Below, in pieces: positions 53,196 to 61,278 of a stretch of 64,000 bases of DNA. Within the stretch, counting starts at the first letter, position 1; each line of letters starts with the position of its first letter. The translations under genes were made by a program, and so were the position numbers. The DNA is taken from assembly GCF_008014645.1 (NCBI RefSeq), contig NZ_VOWY01000016.1, forward strand, positions 1 to 64,000, read 5' to 3'. Source of the stretch: Collinsella sp. BA40. GTDB lineage: Bacteria; Actinomycetota; Coriobacteriia; Coriobacteriales; Coriobacteriaceae. The notes below the pieces were generated by a model. The model did no database searches. It saw only the letters and a list, made by a program, of their open reading frames with translations, and was not told where the DNA came from.

Positions 53196-53608
53196 TGCGT
53201 TCTCCCTAGTGCGTTTTCTAGATCAGCCTTGAGCCTGCGAAGGAGATTCGAGTCTGGTCCGTTGGGGTCTTTCCTCAGTATCTTTGCAATCTGCTTCAGC
53301 CTTTCACGTCCCTTTCTGATGTGCGTTTTTCCACCAACCTTTTCGCCTGTTGCCAGCTCGTGGCGTATGGCATCTGCGGTGCCTCCGTCACCAATTCCAC
53401 CATCTGTATGGTAAAGCTCTTTGATGAGGGTTTTTACCTTTTCCGTTTGAGCTTCTGCCAGTAGGGATTCGCGAGCCGATTTTGCTGTCGGGCTGGTGTC
53501 ATCTGTTGGCTCAGATGAAGGGGTGTTTTTCGCTGCGTATTCCAGTGGCAGCTGTCCAGAACCGTAAGTTGCACCGAAGTTGAGCCCATTGCCTGCACCG
53601 CCTCCCAC
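53192..53608 (-). CDS. Polymorphic-toxin C-terminal-domain-like ORF
   Basis: A 138-residue ORF. An N-terminal Gly-rich, linker-like segment (GGGAGNGLNF and GSGQLPLEYAAKNTPSS) is followed by KTLIKELYH, IGDGGTADAIRHEL, GKTHIRKGRERL and a Leu-rich tail ending LENALG. This pattern resembles C-terminal toxin tips of RHS-like proteins, whose activity I cannot assign. It lies in the same frame as the DUF4417 gene and is separated from it by a single TAA. It could therefore be a broken fusion or be expressed by its own GTG, although GAGGCGG seven bases before is a fair ribosome site. Confidence 0.6.
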   Translation of the reverse strand: MGGGAGNGLNFGATYGSGQLPLEYAAKNTPSSEPTDDTSPTAKSARESLLAEAQTEKVKTLIKELYHTDGGIGDGGTADAIRHELATGEKVGGKTHIRKGRERLKQIAKILRKDPNGPDSNLLRRLKADLENALGRTQ

Positions 53609-54271
53609 TTACACCGCCTCTTCGATTCGAGAATGGGCAATTTCGGCTTGCGTCGGGAAGGAAATGACATTAACTCCCGCTTCGTACGCGGTGTGGAAAA
53701 ACTGTTCAGGAGCCCTTCCATAGACGATGATGTTTTTAGGACGAAGTCGTTTGACCGCCTCATTGACGAAGCGCTTAAAGAAAACACGATCGTCGGGATT
53801 GATGAGGTTTCCAAGGGTTCCCATTGCGATGCTCGCTTCGGTTGGGAGGCCATCGAACGAGTAGAGGAGTCCGCGCGAGTCGGTTGGCCGAAGGTTGGGA
53901 ATGCACTCTCCGCCGAGCCGTTCGTGAAGGCTTCCGAGTAGGCGGCCCCTGAAGCAGTTCCATAATTGGAGGCCGAAAGGCATGTTGCGGTACATGGAGA
54001 AGTCCCAGGAGATGATTCCGGGGTGTTCAAGTAAGGACGGCTCGTACTTGAAGGCATTGTTCCAGACGCGTTCAATCTGGGTGTCGTGTTCGTAGGGCAC
54101 TACCCAGGCATCTGTGTTGTTTCGTTTTGGTGACCGCGAATCTGAGAAGCGGATTAGCTGATCGGGGACCTTATCGGTGCCCTGGATGATCGGCATCTCG
54201 TAGTCCCCAGCATAGGTTGCTCCGTGATAGTAGCGGGTGTGCCAGACGTCATAGGCTGATAGGCTAGGCAT
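53609..54271 (-). CDS. DUF4417 family protein
   Basis: A 220-residue protein of the DUF4417 group, found in mobile and phage-linked contexts. It contains WVVPYEHDTQIERVW, HPGIISWDFSMYRNMP, IPNLRPTDSRGLLYSFDGLP and KNIIVYGRAPEQFF, all in the expected order. The function is not known; some members may be replication- or toxin-associated. The start ATG follows AAAAGGAC. It ends in TAA, after which the same frame continues at once as the toxin-like ORF. Its G+C content is lower than that of the chromosome around it. It could be the carrier part of a modular toxin. Confidence 0.72.
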   Translation of the reverse strand: MPSLSAYDVWHTRYYHGATYAGDYEMPIIQGTDKVPDQLIRFSDSRSPKRNNTDAWVVPYEHDTQIERVWNNAFKYEPSLLEHPGIISWDFSMYRNMPFGLQLWNCFRGRLLGSLHERLGGECIPNLRPTDSRGLLYSFDGLPTEASIAMGTLGNLINPDDRVFFKRFVNEAVKRLRPKNIIVYGRAPEQFFHTAYEAGVNVISFPTQAEIAHSRIEEAV

Positions 54272-54447
54272 GGAAGTCCTTTTCTGCCGGCAAGTGGCAT
54301 AGCGTTTAATTCTCTGCTGAAACGCTGGGGACCATCTGGTTGGTATGGGCATAATTTGGCGTTCGCCCTATACTCTTCCGTGTGGGCGGGTCCATTTGGG
54401 CCCCAGCATTAGTCGCTCTCATTGGCGTGGGGGCGACTATTTTTCGT

Positions 54448-55011
54448 CTATATGCTTTCGATAAGACCGCCTCCTTTCCATGTGGCGTTATTTATGAGCC
54501 ATTGCTCGTGCGGTCGCCAGGTTTCTCCTTCGCGTTTTCGCGCAAGGGCTTGGTCTTTAGCGAAAAGTGCGCAATCGCTGCTCACCTTGAAAACCTCTGT
54601 CAAATTGAAAGCCGGATTACATTTAAGGATCAGGGGGTGGGGAGCAAGTAGATAGCCCGCAAAATAGTCGGCTTCTCTCTCGCGGTTGGGGGTGTCTTCT
54701 CGATGTTCAAGAATAATGTGACCGAGTTCATGGGCTCCGGAAAACCGAGTGCGGTTATGGTACGCGTTGCATGTGTCGTCTAAGACGATGCACGCTTGTG
54801 AATAGTTGGGCGTGCGCACGTGGAAAGCGTCGTTCGATGCGGAGCGGGCGAGCGCAAGCTCTTGGGGCTGCAGGCAGGAGTAGGGAACAAGATCGATTCC
54901 GAGCGTCTCGACTATTCGTTTGATACTTATGGGGTATTCTGTGATTCCAAAATCGGATAGCAGTTCGACCACTGCGGTTTCGATTTCGATTTCTCTTGTC
55001 CTGGACGGCAT
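54448..55011 (-). CDS. ImmA/IrrE family metallo-endopeptidase
   Basis: A 187-residue zinc peptidase with HELGH at about 84-88 (GAHELGHIILEH) and a downstream Glu in REREADYFAGYLLAP. ImmA/IrrE proteins cleave partner XRE repressors to release induction after DNA damage or mobile-element signals. The XRE gene lies directly upstream (13-base gap), so the pair is likely functional. The start ATG has AGGAAC about 10 bases before it; ATGs further upstream overlap the XRE gene. The 54272-54447 gap before DUF4417 holds no clear gene. Confidence 0.88.
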   Translation of the reverse strand: MPSRTREIEIETAVVELLSDFGITEYPISIKRIVETLGIDLVPYSCLQPQELALARSASNDAFHVRTPNYSQACIVLDDTCNAYHNRTRFSGAHELGHIILEHREDTPNREREADYFAGYLLAPHPLILKCNPAFNLTEVFKVSSDCALFAKDQALARKREGETWRPHEQWLINNATWKGGGLIESI

Positions 55012-55024
55012 TGACAATGAGTTC

Positions 55025-55330
55025 CTAACGCTTGAGTAGTGTTGTAATGAGCTGAGCGCGTTGTTCCTCTGTGAGGGAATTTGAGTTACGAGCGATAAGC
55101 TGGACAGCCCCATCGATCTCCTGCTCCTTTTGGGTGCCCAGAAGATCCGAAGGTTGGACGTCGAGTGCCTTTGCGATCCTTGCAACAACGATGGCCCGGG
55201 GCATTCTGTCTCCGCTTAGATAGCGGCTGATTGCTGCTGGAGTAAGGCCTGTGCTTAGTGCAAGTTCTTTTTGAGTGAGGTCGCGTTGGCTTAGCAACGC
55301 CGAGAGCCTCATGGGGAACAGCTCGGACAT
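55025..55330 (-). CDS. XRE family transcriptional repressor
   Basis: A 101-residue protein with a compact helix-turn-helix (LTQKELALSTGLTPAAISRYLSGDRM), typical of phage- and ICE-like repressors. It ends in a short Gln/Leu-rich tail. The ATG follows AAAGGAAT. It is the probable cleavage substrate of the ImmA/IrrE peptidase and should bind the repeated TTACC/GGTAA sequences just upstream. It likely controls the module below it, perhaps the DUF4417 and toxin-like genes. Confidence 0.88.
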   Translation of the reverse strand: MSELFPMRLSALLSQRDLTQKELALSTGLTPAAISRYLSGDRMPRAIVVARIAKALDVQPSDLLGTQKEQEIDGAVQLIARNSNSLTEEQRAQLITTLLKR

Positions 55331-55347
55331 GGGATTCCTTTCGGTAG

Positions 55348-55384
55348 TTACCAATATACGGAAATAATTACCGTATGATGGTAA
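55348..55384 (-). promoter_or_regulatory. Repeated operator-like sites upstream of the XRE gene
   Basis: TTACC and GGTAA elements recur: TTACC at 55348-55352, and a TTACC-GTATGAT-GGTAA palindrome at 55368-55384. The inner ATACGG and CCGTAT also pair with each other. The stretch is A+T-rich and overlaps the expected promoter, so autoregulation by the XRE protein is likely. Confidence 0.55.
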
Positions 55385-55453
55385 TGATAGCACAAATGGA
55401 ATCCCTAGATTGGGTTCTGGATCTTATGCCTCGCGGTAGACTACGGAGAGCGT

Positions 55454-56278
55454 TCACCCGTCCTCGGAGACCCATTCGGTCCAACCGTTTTGGCTGCCGC
55501 CGAGGACGAACACGGCGGCAGCGCTGGGCGTATCGAAGCTCACATCGTGCGCGAGACGCCATGCGCCTCCGTCGTTCGAGAGCGCTCTCTCTGCTCGCAG
55601 GGAAGCACGCAGTTCCTCGAGGCGCTGGGTGGGCCTTGCTTTGGTGCCGCATTGAACGTCGAGGTCGATTTGCGAACCGGCCAGGACGGTGAATTTGCCT
55701 GCAGATGAGTCGTATCGCCCGCGGGCGTCGATGTTGCGACGGGGCGTGTGGAACGCAAGGCCGTCGTCGGTCACGCTCTCACCAACGGCGTCGAGGTCGT
55801 ATCCCAAGACGCCCATCCTAAAGAGGATGTCCTCGTGCAGGCTTGCGATGAATGACTCTGTGTAAGGGCTCACGAACGGATTGGGGAGGTTACCGTTGTC
55901 CGTGGCGTACGAGCCATGTTCGGCGATGTAGGCGATCATTTGTCTCTCAAGGCCGCTCACCACGTCGAGCGAGAATTCGCTATCGGGTCCGAGGAACATA
56001 ACCGCCGTGTTCCACCAGCCCTTCTTTGCGTAATGGTCATCCAGGCGGGAGATTCCTTGGACCGTCTGGCCGGCATAGACGCGACGCAGGCGCCCCTTGT
56101 TATCGTCAAGCAGATAGTAGACGCCGCGCTTGGGAATCTCGGGCAGCTTCTTTGCCTGCGCGAGCAGGTCGCGGGGAATCACGACGGTCACAAGCGTGGA
56201 ACCCGTCAGGCGGCAGATCTTGATGCCGTTGGGCTCGCCATCGATCAGCTGCAAGGTGAGCGTCTTGAGGTTGATCAT
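55454..56278 (-). CDS. GIY-YIG nuclease domain protein with C-terminal DUF4357
   Basis: A 274-residue protein. A GIY-YIG-like region is seen at about 50-75 (GVYYLL, then RVYAGQT), followed by a helix-rich region and a C-terminal DUF4357-like motif (DTPSAAAVFVLGGSQNGWTEW). Proteins with this pair are often found next to type I R-M genes, and their role in defence is not known. The start ATG overlaps the hsdS stop by four bases (ATGA), so it is translated together with the specificity subunit. Confidence 0.82.
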   Translation of the reverse strand: MINLKTLTLQLIDGEPNGIKICRLTGSTLVTVVIPRDLLAQAKKLPEIPKRGVYYLLDDNKGRLRRVYAGQTVQGISRLDDHYAKKGWWNTAVMFLGPDSEFSLDVVSGLERQMIAYIAEHGSYATDNGNLPNPFVSPYTESFIASLHEDILFRMGVLGYDLDAVGESVTDDGLAFHTPRRNIDARGRYDSSAGKFTVLAGSQIDLDVQCGTKARPTQRLEELRASLRAERALSNDGGAWRLAHDVSFDTPSAAAVFVLGGSQNGWTEWVSEDG

Positions 56279-57459
56279 GCTGCCGACTCCTTTCGGGGAA
56301 AGCTGAGGAGCTTGTCGCGGTAGTACTCGTATTGCTGGCGGCGCGCCTCGATCTCGGCGGGGAGGCCGTCGGTGAGCGAGGTGGTGAGGGCGTCGAATCG
56401 GTCGAGGATGTCGACGACCTTCTGCTGCGTCTCGAGAGAGGGGACCAAGAACTCGACTTCTTTGAGTTTTCCCACGGCGAGTCCTGGTTGGGCTCCAGCT
56501 GATTTATACCTGTTCAAATTTCTGTTTACGAGCATGTGATAGGCATAGTCTTGGAGCACTAAATCGCTGCATGTCGCCACAACCGCATGCTCGGTGGCAT
56601 AGAAATCCTCTTCGACGCGATAGACATTTCCGCACAAAGCGCCTTGCCTTCCGATGAGAAGCGCCTTGCCGGAGTGGCTTGGTGACTCGACGAAACCACG
56701 AAGGCCATTTCCTCCATAGCAAGGTGTCGTCTGAACGGCGCTCTTGCTTTCAGAGATGTTGCTGGCGGCGATGTGCGTACCCGCCTTCATGTAGAAGAGG
56801 TCTTCCATTTTCAGCCATCTACTCTCTCTCTCTCTCTCTCTCTCGAAGGAGAGCAGCTTGTCGCGGTAGTAGGCGTACTGGGCTTTCCTTGCCTCCAGCT
56901 CCGCTTCCAGCTCCGCTTCCAGCTCCGCGAATTTGTCAAGGATTCTGACAATTTCTTTTTGGATTTCGATGGGCGGGATGGGTGCCTCAAATGTGGCCAT
57001 GGCATCGCCGCTGACGCGAAGAACTTTAGTGCCCGTGATTCTGCGTTTCTTCTGCGCTTGGAACGAAGCGGAGCAGAAAAGGTAGGCCATGTATTTTGGG
57101 TCTGCCGAGTGCGAATAAATGTAGGCGTCGCCGCTCACTGCACACGGCTCATCTCCGAGCCATGCGCAACATTTGCAGACATCATCTTCGTTTTCACTGG
57201 TGGTCGCAATGATGAGGTCGCCATGCTTCGCCTTCTTACGAGTTGCATAGAGTTCTTCCGAGATGAGCGACTTCGTTTCCGAAGCTTCAAGTCCGTAGTA
57301 GGTGTAAATCTGCCCATAGTGGATGCATGGTTTACCGTCATCTGTGAAATCAGATTTCTGAATACCGGCACCGCGCGTAAATGTGCCGATATCCCCAAGC
57401 CGCTTGTACTCCACGCCGTCCGGGCAGAGCTCGGCAATCATCTCGTCGATTCTACTCAT
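56275..57459 (-). CDS. hsdS: Type I restriction-modification system, S (specificity) subunit
   Basis: A 394-residue subunit with two target-recognition domains (about 1-150 and 215-340), each followed by a helical spacer. The central conserved region has a 4-residue LEAE-type unit three times, then QYAYYRDKLLSF and a RERERERES run, and the C-terminal spacer ends EYYRDKLLSF. The RERERE run is coded by the (CT)n tract at 56822-56844, so slippage changes the frame. Its start overlaps the AlbA_2 stop by eight bases. It should decide the site bound by HsdM and HsdR. It is in frame over its full length here. Confidence 0.94.
   Translation of the reverse strand: MSRIDEMIAELCPDGVEYKRLGDIGTFTRGAGIQKSDFTDDGKPCIHYGQIYTYYGLEASETKSLISEELYATRKKAKHGDLIIATTSENEDDVCKCCAWLGDEPCAVSGDAYIYSHSADPKYMAYLFCSASFQAQKKRRITGTKVLRVSGDAMATFEAPIPPIEIQKEIVRILDKFAELEAELEAELEARKAQYAYYRDKLLSFERERERESRWLKMEDLFYMKAGTHIAASNISESKSAVQTTPCYGGNGLRGFVESPSHSGKALLIGRQGALCGNVYRVEEDFYATEHAVVATCSDLVLQDYAYHMLVNRNLNRYKSAGAQPGLAVGKLKEVEFLVPSLETQQKVVDILDRFDALTTSLTDGLPAEIEARRQQYEYYRDKLLSFPRKESAA
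56822..56844. repeat. (CT)11.5 dinucleotide tract inside hsdS
   Basis: Twenty-three alternating bases, reading (GA)n on the coding strand, code for the alternating Arg-Glu stretch between the two recognition halves of HsdS. A gain or loss of one unit would put the second half out of frame. This is a typical phase-variation tract. Confidence 0.9.
56894..56929. repeat. Three 12-bp repeats coding LEAE units in hsdS
   Basis: TCCAGCTCCGCT is found at 56894-56905 and 56906-56917, and TCCAGCTCCGCG at 56918-56929. Each adds four residues in the central spacer helix. In other HsdS families the number of such units sets the spacing between half-sites, so copy-number change could alter specificity. Confidence 0.85.
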
Positions 57460-59035
57460 TGCTATCTTTCTTGTCGGAGTCGGTGCTGTTCATGGGATTA
57501 TCCGAATTGAGAGTGGAGAGGGTATTCCGTCCCTGTTCCGTTAGTCGATATTTCTGCAGGCGGCTTTTGGGTTTGTCGGGAACGGTGCGCTCGATGAGCC
57601 CGGCGTCGAGGGCGGGATTAAGATAGTTTTCCCTAAAGGTGGGGCGATGGGTTAGGCGCAGGGCAGTCATCGCGTCGATGGCGCTGGTCTCCGAGTCCTG
57701 GATGTAGGCGAGGAGTGCAGCGACTTGGTCGGTGACTTGGTCGGTGACTTGGTCGGTGACTTGGTCGGTGACTTGGTCGGTGACTTGGGGGGCGGCTGGG
57801 TCGATGTCGGGCACTGCTTCATCCTCGGTTGCTACGACGCCCTTAAGGTCTGCCAGCCTGACCTGCGCAATCGTGCCAGCCTGTGCATCCCAGCGCATGT
57901 TGTACAGGGTCACGTAGAACGCATCACAATAGTTTTTGAACGTGGGCTTGAATTGCGGCTTGTAGGTCTCTTCGCGCGCGGTTGATTGGCAAATGAGCAT
58001 GAGGCCGGAACCTCGGCGCTCCATGAAGTTCATGCGGCCCATGACATCGGCGAGGATTGGGTTCTTGCGATGGCTCTTTTGTCGTTGGTCGCCAGCACGC
58101 TCCAAGTCGATATCCGCCGGCACGGTGCCAGGGGACGAGATCTCGATCTTGTCATCGTAGATGTCGATGCTGACCTCCGATCCGAGGTCGAGGTAGTTTC
58201 GGTGCACCAGCGCATTCACGAGCGCCTCGGTGATGGCCCTCTCGTTATAGCAGAGCAGCTCCGCGTGGTCATCTACCCGCTTGACCCACTGGCGATAGTT
58301 GTAGCGGCGGATGAACTCCTCGGCATTGTGCAGCAGCATGGTGAGGCCGCCAGAGTACTCCTCGGTATCCAGGATGTGAGTCTTGTCCATACCATCCCAC
58401 CTTGTGGCAAAGACGCGCGAATGCCTCAAGAGGGGTTGGTCGGCAAACGCGGCGCCGGCGTAGGTGAGGTGCTCGCCATCCTCGGTCACGAGGCCGAACG
58501 AATGGTAGTCCTCGTCCACAAGGTCTATTCCTGCGCGCTGGGCGAAGGTCGCGCGCAGGTGCGTAAAGCTCGCCCTCGATACGGGAATGTGGGAATCAAG
58601 GGAATCCCAGGTGCGGTGCGTGCCTTCCAGCACGAGTCCCAGCAGCTTCTCGCGCGGGGCGAGCTCGCTTCTATCGCCGTGACGGACGTAGACCTCACGT
58701 CTGCCGTCGCCGATGCAGAAATAGGGCTTGGAATCTCCCTGTTCAACATTGAGTATGACAACGGCCGCGGTTTCCACGGTCTCGACCTCAAGCGCGAATT
58801 CGGGAACCGGGTCTATGCGGTCGTGAATGACTTGCGAGATGAACTCAATATCGGCTTGAGGATCGGTGACGCCGCAGGGCTCGTGCGTGTCGTCGTCAAC
58901 GCCGAACAGAATCGACCCGCCTTGCGTATTCGCAAAAGCAGCGACGCTCTTCAGCCAGCTTTTTGGTTTCTTGCGTTCCACGCAGCGCTTGAAGTCGCAC
59001 GTGGTTGTTTCTGCCGCGAGGTGCTCCATGTCCAT
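57452..59035 (-). CDS. AlbA_2 (Schlafen-type) DNA-binding/ATP-binding domain protein
   Basis: A 527-residue protein between hsdM and hsdS. The N-terminal AlbA_2 domain (DFKRCVERKKPKSWLKSVAAFANTQ and GGSILFGVDDD) is followed by the ATP-binding C-terminal region (ALVNALVHRNY and ERRGSGL). A VTDQ tandem repeat (about residues 415-435) comes next, and a winged-helix-like C-terminus. Such genes are common in type I R-M operons of gut bacteria, and their role there is unclear. The ATG follows GGAGGGG just after the hsdM stop. The VTDQ linker is coded by a 12-bp repeat that may change in length. Confidence 0.85.
   Translation of the reverse strand: MDMEHLAAETTTCDFKRCVERKKPKSWLKSVAAFANTQGGSILFGVDDDTHEPCGVTDPQADIEFISQVIHDRIDPVPEFALEVETVETAAVVILNVEQGDSKPYFCIGDGRREVYVRHGDRSELAPREKLLGLVLEGTHRTWDSLDSHIPVSRASFTHLRATFAQRAGIDLVDEDYHSFGLVTEDGEHLTYAGAAFADQPLLRHSRVFATRWDGMDKTHILDTEEYSGGLTMLLHNAEEFIRRYNYRQWVKRVDDHAELLCYNERAITEALVNALVHRNYLDLGSEVSIDIYDDKIEISSPGTVPADIDLERAGDQRQKSHRKNPILADVMGRMNFMERRGSGLMLICQSTAREETYKPQFKPTFKNYCDAFYVTLYNMRWDAQAGTIAQVRLADLKGVVATEDEAVPDIDPAAPQVTDQVTDQVTDQVTDQVTDQVAALLAYIQDSETSAIDAMTALRLTHRPTFRENYLNPALDAGLIERTVPDKPKSRLQKYRLTEQGRNTLSTLNSDNPMNSTDSDKKDSNE
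57722..57788. repeat. 12-bp repeat coding VTDQ units
   Basis: GACTTGGTCGGT occurs five times without a gap from 57722 to 57781, plus a partial copy to 57788. It stays in frame because each unit is 12 bases, so a change in copy number would lengthen or shorten the linker in the AlbA_2 protein without a frameshift. Confidence 0.9.
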
Positions 59036-59038
59036 CGC

Positions 59039-60607
59039 TTACCCCTCCAGGTCGGCGACGATGGCGTCGAGCTGCTCGCGCAGCTCCTGCTGGCGCGCCA
59101 CGATGCCCTTGATGCGCGCGTTGAGCTCCACGATGTCGATCTTCTCGCGCGTGTCCTCTTTCTCGACCCACGTGGACACGGAGAGGTTGTACTTGTTCTC
59201 GCCGCCCAGCTCGTCGATGCCCACGAGGTGCGAGAGGTACTGCTCCTCGGTGCGCTCCTGCACCAGCGCGTTGATCTTCTCGATGTGCTCGGGCATGAGC
59301 TTGTTCTTGTTGCCCACGTGCTCAAAGAGGTTGGACGCGTCGATGAACAGCACCTTGTCGTCTGTCTTGGACTTGGAGAGCACGATGATGCAGGTGGCGA
59401 TGGTCACGCCGAAGAAGAGGTTGGCGGGCAGCTGGATGACGGCCTCAACGTAGTTGCCCTCCACCAGGTACTTGCGGATCTTCTGCTCGGCGCCACCGCG
59501 GTACAGCACACCCGGGAACTCGACGATCGCCGCACGCCCCTTGGACGAGAGCCACGAGAGCATGTGCATGGTGAAGGCGAGGTCGGCCTTGGACTTGGGC
59601 GCGAGCACGCCGGCGGGTGCGAAGCGCGGGTCGTTGATGAGGGTGGGGTCGTCGTCGCCGATCCACTTGGTGCTGTAGGGCGGGTTGGACACGATGGCGT
59701 CGAAGGGCTCGTCGTCCCAGTGCATGGGGTTGATGAGCGTGTCGCCGCGCTCGATGTTGAACTTATCGAACGGCACATGGTGCAAGAACATGTTGATGCG
59801 GCACAGGTTGTAGGTGGTGGGGTTGATCTCCTGGCCGAAGTAGCCCTGGCGGATGTTCTCGGTGCCCAGGATCTTGGCGAACTTGAGCAGCAGCGAGCCC
59901 GAGCCGCAGGCCGGGTCGTACACCTTGTTGATGGCGGTCTTGTTGCCGATGACGATGCGCGCGAGCAGCTCCGAGACCTCCTGCGGGGTGAAGAACTCGC
60001 CGCCCGACTTGCCCGCGCTGCTGGCGTACATGTTCATGAGGTACTCGTAGGCGTCGCCGAACAGGTCGATCTGTGCGTCGCGCACACGTCCGAAGTCCAG
60101 GTCGCGGATGCCGGTGATGATCTTGGCCAGGCGGGTGATGCGCTCCTCGAGCGTGGCACCGAGTTTGTTGGAGGTTACGTCCACGTCGTCGAACAGGCCC
60201 TTGAAGTCCTTCTCGGACGAGCAGCCCACACTTGACCCTTCGATCGATTTGAAGATCTCGGCAACGTGGATGTTGAGCTCGGGGTCCTTCTCGGGCGCTT
60301 TGGCGACGTTTTGGAAGAGCTGGGAGGGGAGGATGAAGTAGCCCTTGAGCTCGACCAGGTCCTCGCGGACGCCCTCCGCCTCCTCGTCGGCGAGGTCGGC
60401 GTAGGAGAAATCGGGGTTGCCGGCAGCGCGCTCGTCCTCGTCGATGTATTCCGCCAGGTCCTCGGAGATGAAGCGGTAGAACAGGAAGCACAGGATATAT
60501 GCCTTGAAATCCCAGCTGTCCACGGCGCCGCGGACCTCGTCGGCGATTTTCCAGATGGCTTTGTGGAGCTCGGTGCGCTGAGTCTCGCGGTTCGACGGGG
60601 CTGCCAA
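59039..60607 (-). CDS. hsdM: Type I restriction-modification system, M subunit
   Basis: An N6-adenine methyltransferase subunit, about 522 residues. The N-terminal HsdM_N helical domain ([15 protein letters not shown]) is followed by SAM motif I ([13 protein letters not shown]), the catalytic NPPY (IVSNPPYS) and a C-terminal coiled coil that meets HsdS. No ATG with a good ribosome site was found; the TTG at 60607 lies nine bases after AAAGAGG and is chosen, although TTG at 60613 is close by. It heads the operon hsdM-AlbA_2-hsdS-GIY-YIG. Confidence 0.93.
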   Translation of the reverse strand: MAAPSNRETQRTELHKAIWKIADEVRGAVDSWDFKAYILCFLFYRFISEDLAEYIDEDERAAGNPDFSYADLADEEAEGVREDLVELKGYFILPSQLFQNVAKAPEKDPELNIHVAEIFKSIEGSSVGCSSEKDFKGLFDDVDVTSNKLGATLEERITRLAKIITGIRDLDFGRVRDAQIDLFGDAYEYLMNMYASSAGKSGGEFFTPQEVSELLARIVIGNKTAINKVYDPACGSGSLLLKFAKILGTENIRQGYFGQEINPTTYNLCRINMFLHHVPFDKFNIERGDTLINPMHWDDEPFDAIVSNPPYSTKWIGDDDPTLINDPRFAPAGVLAPKSKADLAFTMHMLSWLSSKGRAAIVEFPGVLYRGGAEQKIRKYLVEGNYVEAVIQLPANLFFGVTIATCIIVLSKSKTDDKVLFIDASNLFEHVGNKNKLMPEHIEKINALVQERTEEQYLSHLVGIDELGGENKYNLSVSTWVEKEDTREKIDIVELNARIKGIVARQQELREQLDAIVADLEG

Positions 60608-60876
60608 GGTCAAGCACCTCTTTCTTGCCGGCGGCTCGCGCGGCGCAGGAATGGGCGTACAGTTGGAATCAGTGTAACCCCTCGTGCGGACATCGCGCGG
60701 CGTCGTTCCGTCCGTCCCCCGCTTCCTAGGTGGGGATGCGTATGCTTTGCTGTGTCTAGCTACGGTTATCCAGCAGCGCACGATGAGCATCATGAGGGTT
60801 GGCATGGCGGAAACTATAGGAAGAGTGTCCCCGGCAAGCGCATTCGTCGATTGAACGAGTTTTAGGAGGCATCGGA
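60608..60876. other. Divergent region between hsdM and the small L7/L12-like gene
   Basis: About 270 bases with the promoters of both units. A TACACT-like -10 for hsdM is at about 60671-60676 on the minus strand. No further gene or repeat was recognised; a short GATGAGCATC palindrome is at about 60781. Confidence 0.4.
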
Positions 60877-61191
60877 ATGGACATGATGATTGGAATTAAG
60901 CTGCCAATAGGTGAGGTGCCGGCCAAGGTCTGCATGCTGATTAAAAAGACGACGGGCCTTGCCCTTGGAGAGATCAAGGCGCGTGCGCGCGATGATGAGT
61001 ACATCTTCGAATGCCCGGCTTGCGACGATGACGGGCTCAAGCTTATCAACTCGTTGAATGACGAACTCGAGAGGCATGGTATCAAGGCGAGGCTGTTCGG
61101 TCGCGGGCGCGAGGAAAGCTCCGAGCTCTTTAGAAATCTCGAGAAGACGTATGAAGAAATCAACAGGACGTGCGATAGCATCCCGTGGTAA
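60877..61191 (+). CDS. Small protein with L7/L12 C-terminal-domain-like pattern
   Basis: A 104-residue protein without an assigned function. The ATG follows TTAGGAGG. The stretch [21 protein letters not shown], followed by about 20 residues and [22 protein letters not shown], copies the order of the ribosomal L7/L12 C-terminal fold (VIKAVRxxTGLGLKEAK, then LKKALEEAGAEVEV). Two Cys (CPAC) are inserted in the turn between them. A charged helical tail follows. It might bind a translation factor or be a stand-alone domain of the same fold. It lies upstream of metG, 87 bases apart. Confidence 0.6.
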   Translation: MDMMIGIKLPIGEVPAKVCMLIKKTTGLALGEIKARARDDEYIFECPACDDDGLKLINSLNDELERHGIKARLFGRGREESSELFRNLEKTYEEINRTCDSIPW

Positions 61192-61278
61192 ATCGCGCGG
61201 CGTGGGTGGCGAATTGCGCGGCTTCCCTGCTAGAATGAAGAATTGCATAAAAACCAAGAGGGAAGGGATTCTCGCGTC

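Noticed and set aside
54382-54651. Short plus-strand ORF starting with a hydrophobic helix (WAPALVALIGVGATIF), like a small membrane toxin
   Set aside because: It runs antisense into the ImmA gene, has no good ribosome site, and its later part is not hydrophobic. A type I toxin cannot be excluded, but I do not support it.
56822-56929. Possible CRISPR or satellite array around hsdS
   Set aside because: The repeats are dinucleotides or 12-mers without spacers and lie in frame inside hsdS. No CRISPR array or cas gene was seen in the window.
57725-57985. A short ORF coding a repeated VGDL stretch on the plus strand
   Set aside because: The repeat is real DNA, but the coding frame is on the minus strand (VTDQ in the AlbA_2 protein). 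The plus-strand version has no start signals.
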